Source of the DNA: Nitrospinota bacterium
GTDB lineage: Bacteria > Nitrospinota > Nitrospinia > UBA9942
Direction of reading: 5' to 3'
DNA length: 5,005 bases
Assembly: GCA_016200365.1 (NCBI GenBank)
Contig: JACQEW010000181.1
Span: forward strand, 1-5,005
Part shown: piece by piece, positions 4,034-5,005 of the stretch
How the letters are laid out: each line of letters starts with the position of its first letter
Numbering within the stretch: position 1 is the first letter of the stretch
Notes under the pieces: model-generated
What the model saw: the letters and a program-made list of their open reading frames with translations, nothing else
Told to the model about the DNA's origin: nothing
The model's database searches: none
Translations under genes and position numbers: made by a program

Positions 4034-5005
4034 TTGAAAATCCTATATTTCCTTATCATAAGTCTAATTCTACTGTTTCATGGTGAGCTTGCCAATGGTG
4101 AGCCTGTCGAACCATCAAAATCATGGGCAGCCCCCCCTCTGATACTCGACCCGGGCAAAGAAGTGTATCCCCTCTCCATTCATCTGGACATCCTCGAAGA
4201 TAAAGAAGGCAAATGGACGATAGAAGATGTAACTTCGCCGAAACTTTCTGATAAATTTATCCCTCATAAAAATGAATCCACTCCAGGTTTTGGTTTTACA
4301 AATTCTGCTTATTGGGTGAGGTTTAAGGTTAAAAATCCCCCTAAATCCCCCTTTTCCAAAGGGGGGCTTAAATTATCCCCACCTTTACAAAAGGGGGGTG
4401 AGGGGGAGTGGCTGCTGGAGATAGCCCTGCCGATATTGGATAGAGTTGACCTGTATATCCCCCCCTCACCCCTCCCTCTCCCCTCAGGGGAGAGGATTGA
4501 GGTGAAGGGTGGTTTTATAGTTAAAAAGTCAGGAAGATTAGTGCCTTTCAAAGAATGGGAGATAAGACACCGCTCCCCTGCCTTTTATTTACCCATAGAT
4601 TACGGCGAGGAAAAAACATATTACCTCCGTTTTAAAACCGAGAGTCTTATGTCCTTTCCCATGACCCTCTGGAGCAGAGACTCTTTCGACGAAAAGGATG
4701 CCGATGAATATATTGCCCTTGGTATCTATTACGGCATCATCTCCGTCATGGTTTTATACAACTTCTTTATCTTTCTCTCCTTGAGAGACAGGAACTACCT
4801 TTTTTACATCCTATATGTTGCCTGCTACGGATTGTTTCAAGCGATTATGAACGGCATTGCTTACGAATACATCTGGCATTCACTTCCATGGTGGAACAAA
4901 CATGCGAATATCTTCTTTGGTATGTCTACAATATTCTGGATAGCGGCATTTACAAAAGGCATCCTTATGACCAAAAGGCATACGCCAAAACTGGATAGAC
5001 TGATA
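4034..5005 (+). CDS. 7TMR-DISM receptor, partial at the right edge
   Basis: The frame is open from 4034 to the window end (324 codons, C-terminus missing). The proposed TTG start gives a good signal peptide (MKILYFLIISLILLF, then a polar junction near residues 16-25). No in-frame ATG exists before 4646, well inside the domain, so TTG is preferred, although only a weak AGAG precedes it. Residues ~30-215 match the extracellular 7TMR-DISMED2 domain: GFGFTNSAYWVRFKVKNP, WLLEIALPILDRVDLYI, YYLRFKTESLMSFPMTLWS. From ~226 the 7TMR-DISM membrane module begins (LGIYYGIISVMVLYNFFIF, LRDRNYLFYILYVACYG), with about three helices before the edge. Family knowledge: such receptors sense external ligands and signal through a C-terminal kinase, GGDEF or SpoIIE-type phosphatase, not visible here. 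Two proline/glycine-rich stretches (residues ~102-125 and 143-160) interrupt the DISMED2 fold and coincide with palindromic repeats. Confidence is high for the family and moderate for the start. Confidence 0.85.
   Translation, partial: MKILYFLIISLILLFHGELANGEPVEPSKSWAAPPLILDPGKEVYPLSIHLDILEDKEGKWTIEDVTSPKLSDKFIPHKNESTPGFGFTNSAYWVRFKVKNPPKSPFSKGGLKLSPPLQKGGEGEWLLEIALPILDRVDLYIPPSPLPLPSGERIEVKGGFIVKKSGRLVPFKEWEIRHRSPAFYLPIDYGEEKTYYLRFKTESLMSFPMTLWSRDSFDEKDADEYIALGIYYGIISVMVLYNFFIFLSLRDRNYLFYILYVACYGLFQAIMNGIAYEYIWHSLPWWNKHANIFFGMSTIFWIAAFTKGILMTKRHTPKLDRLI
4079..4120. repeat. GAGCYTGTCGAACCAT-type repeat in the signal-peptide junction
   Basis: Two 12-bp copies of ATGGTGAGCYTG (4080-4091 and 4095-4106) differ at one base and lie 15 bp apart, so the reading frame is kept (HGELANGEPVEP). 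The second continues into TCGAACCAT, making ATGGT...ACCAT inverted ends. From memory this resembles a common dispersed intergenic palindrome containing GAGCTTGTCGAA. It encodes the region after the hydrophobic core of the signal peptide. Confidence 0.55.
4333..4407. repeat. AAATCCCCC...AAAGGGGGG palindrome inside the coding sequence
   Basis: This 75-bp repeat-like insert contains a perfect 8-bp hairpin, CCCCCTTT (4347-4354) with AAAGGGGG (4358-4365), and a second imperfect C-rich/G-rich pairing (about 4377-4406). It encodes residues ~102-125 (PPKSPFSKGG, LKLSPPLQKGG, EGE) in frame. It resembles a dispersed intergenic repeat of the AAATCCCCCTTTTCCAAAGGGGG type known from other bacteria (recollection, not searched). 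Confidence 0.7.
4459..4513. repeat. CCTCTCCCC-TCA-GGGGAGAGG palindrome inside the coding sequence
   Basis: A perfect 9-bp stem with a 3-nt loop (CCTCTCCCC at 4475-4483, GGGGAGAGG at 4487-4495) is extended by imperfect outer arms rich in CCTCACCCC and GAGGTGAAGGG. It encodes residues ~143-160 (PPSPLPLPSGERIEVKGG) in frame and appears related to the intergenic palindrome at 441-502. Confidence 0.75.

Noticed and set aside
4309..4551. Minus-strand open frame of 80 codons
   Set aside because: It runs across the two palindromic repeats on the antisense strand. The plus-strand DISMED2 and 7TM sequence is clearly the real gene.

Overview
The window suggests a Gram-negative, environmental, moderately AT-leaning bacterium. 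It has a large membrane two-component kinase and a 7TMR-DISM receptor with a signal peptide, uses AGA/AGG/ATA codons freely, and carries a high density of dispersed palindromic intergenic repeats. Nitrospirota or a deltaproteobacterial lineage would fit, but this is inference from gene types and repeat style, not a marker gene. All four genes read rightward.

Layout: (1) 1-78, a repeat of short CTTTGTG units followed by a strong ribosome binding site. (2) 79-432, a small STAS-domain anti-sigma-factor-antagonist-like protein. (3) 433-648, no gene; it holds two palindromic elements, the first of which overlaps the last codons of the STAS gene. (4) 649-915, the N-terminal half of a hemerythrin-like (HHE) protein, apparently truncated. 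(5) 921-3683, a 920-residue hybrid histidine kinase ordered REC - TM - periplasmic double-Cache-like sensor - TM - coiled coil - HisKA - HATPase - REC. (6) 3684-4033, no gene; it holds a CGTG-type inverted repeat between two copies of a ~43-bp direct repeat, then a second copy of the element seen at the STAS stop. (7) 4034 to the right edge, an incomplete 7TMR-DISM receptor (signal peptide, extracellular DISMED2 domain, first membrane helices), probably starting at TTG.

Functionally this is a signal-transduction cluster. The half-hemerythrin and the hybrid kinase are 5 bp apart and very likely co-transcribed. The STAS protein may belong to a partner-switching pathway. The 7TMR-DISM receptor has lost its output domain beyond the window; in this family it can be a kinase, GGDEF or SpoIIE-type phosphatase, and the last would pair naturally with the STAS protein.

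The most unusual content is the repeats. At least five palindrome families occur in 5 kb. Three appear to lie in frame inside the 7TMR-DISM coding sequence, where they encode the signal-peptide junction and two proline/glycine-rich inserts, and another supplies the last codons and stop of the STAS gene. I see no defence system, CRISPR array, transposase, tRNA or rRNA.
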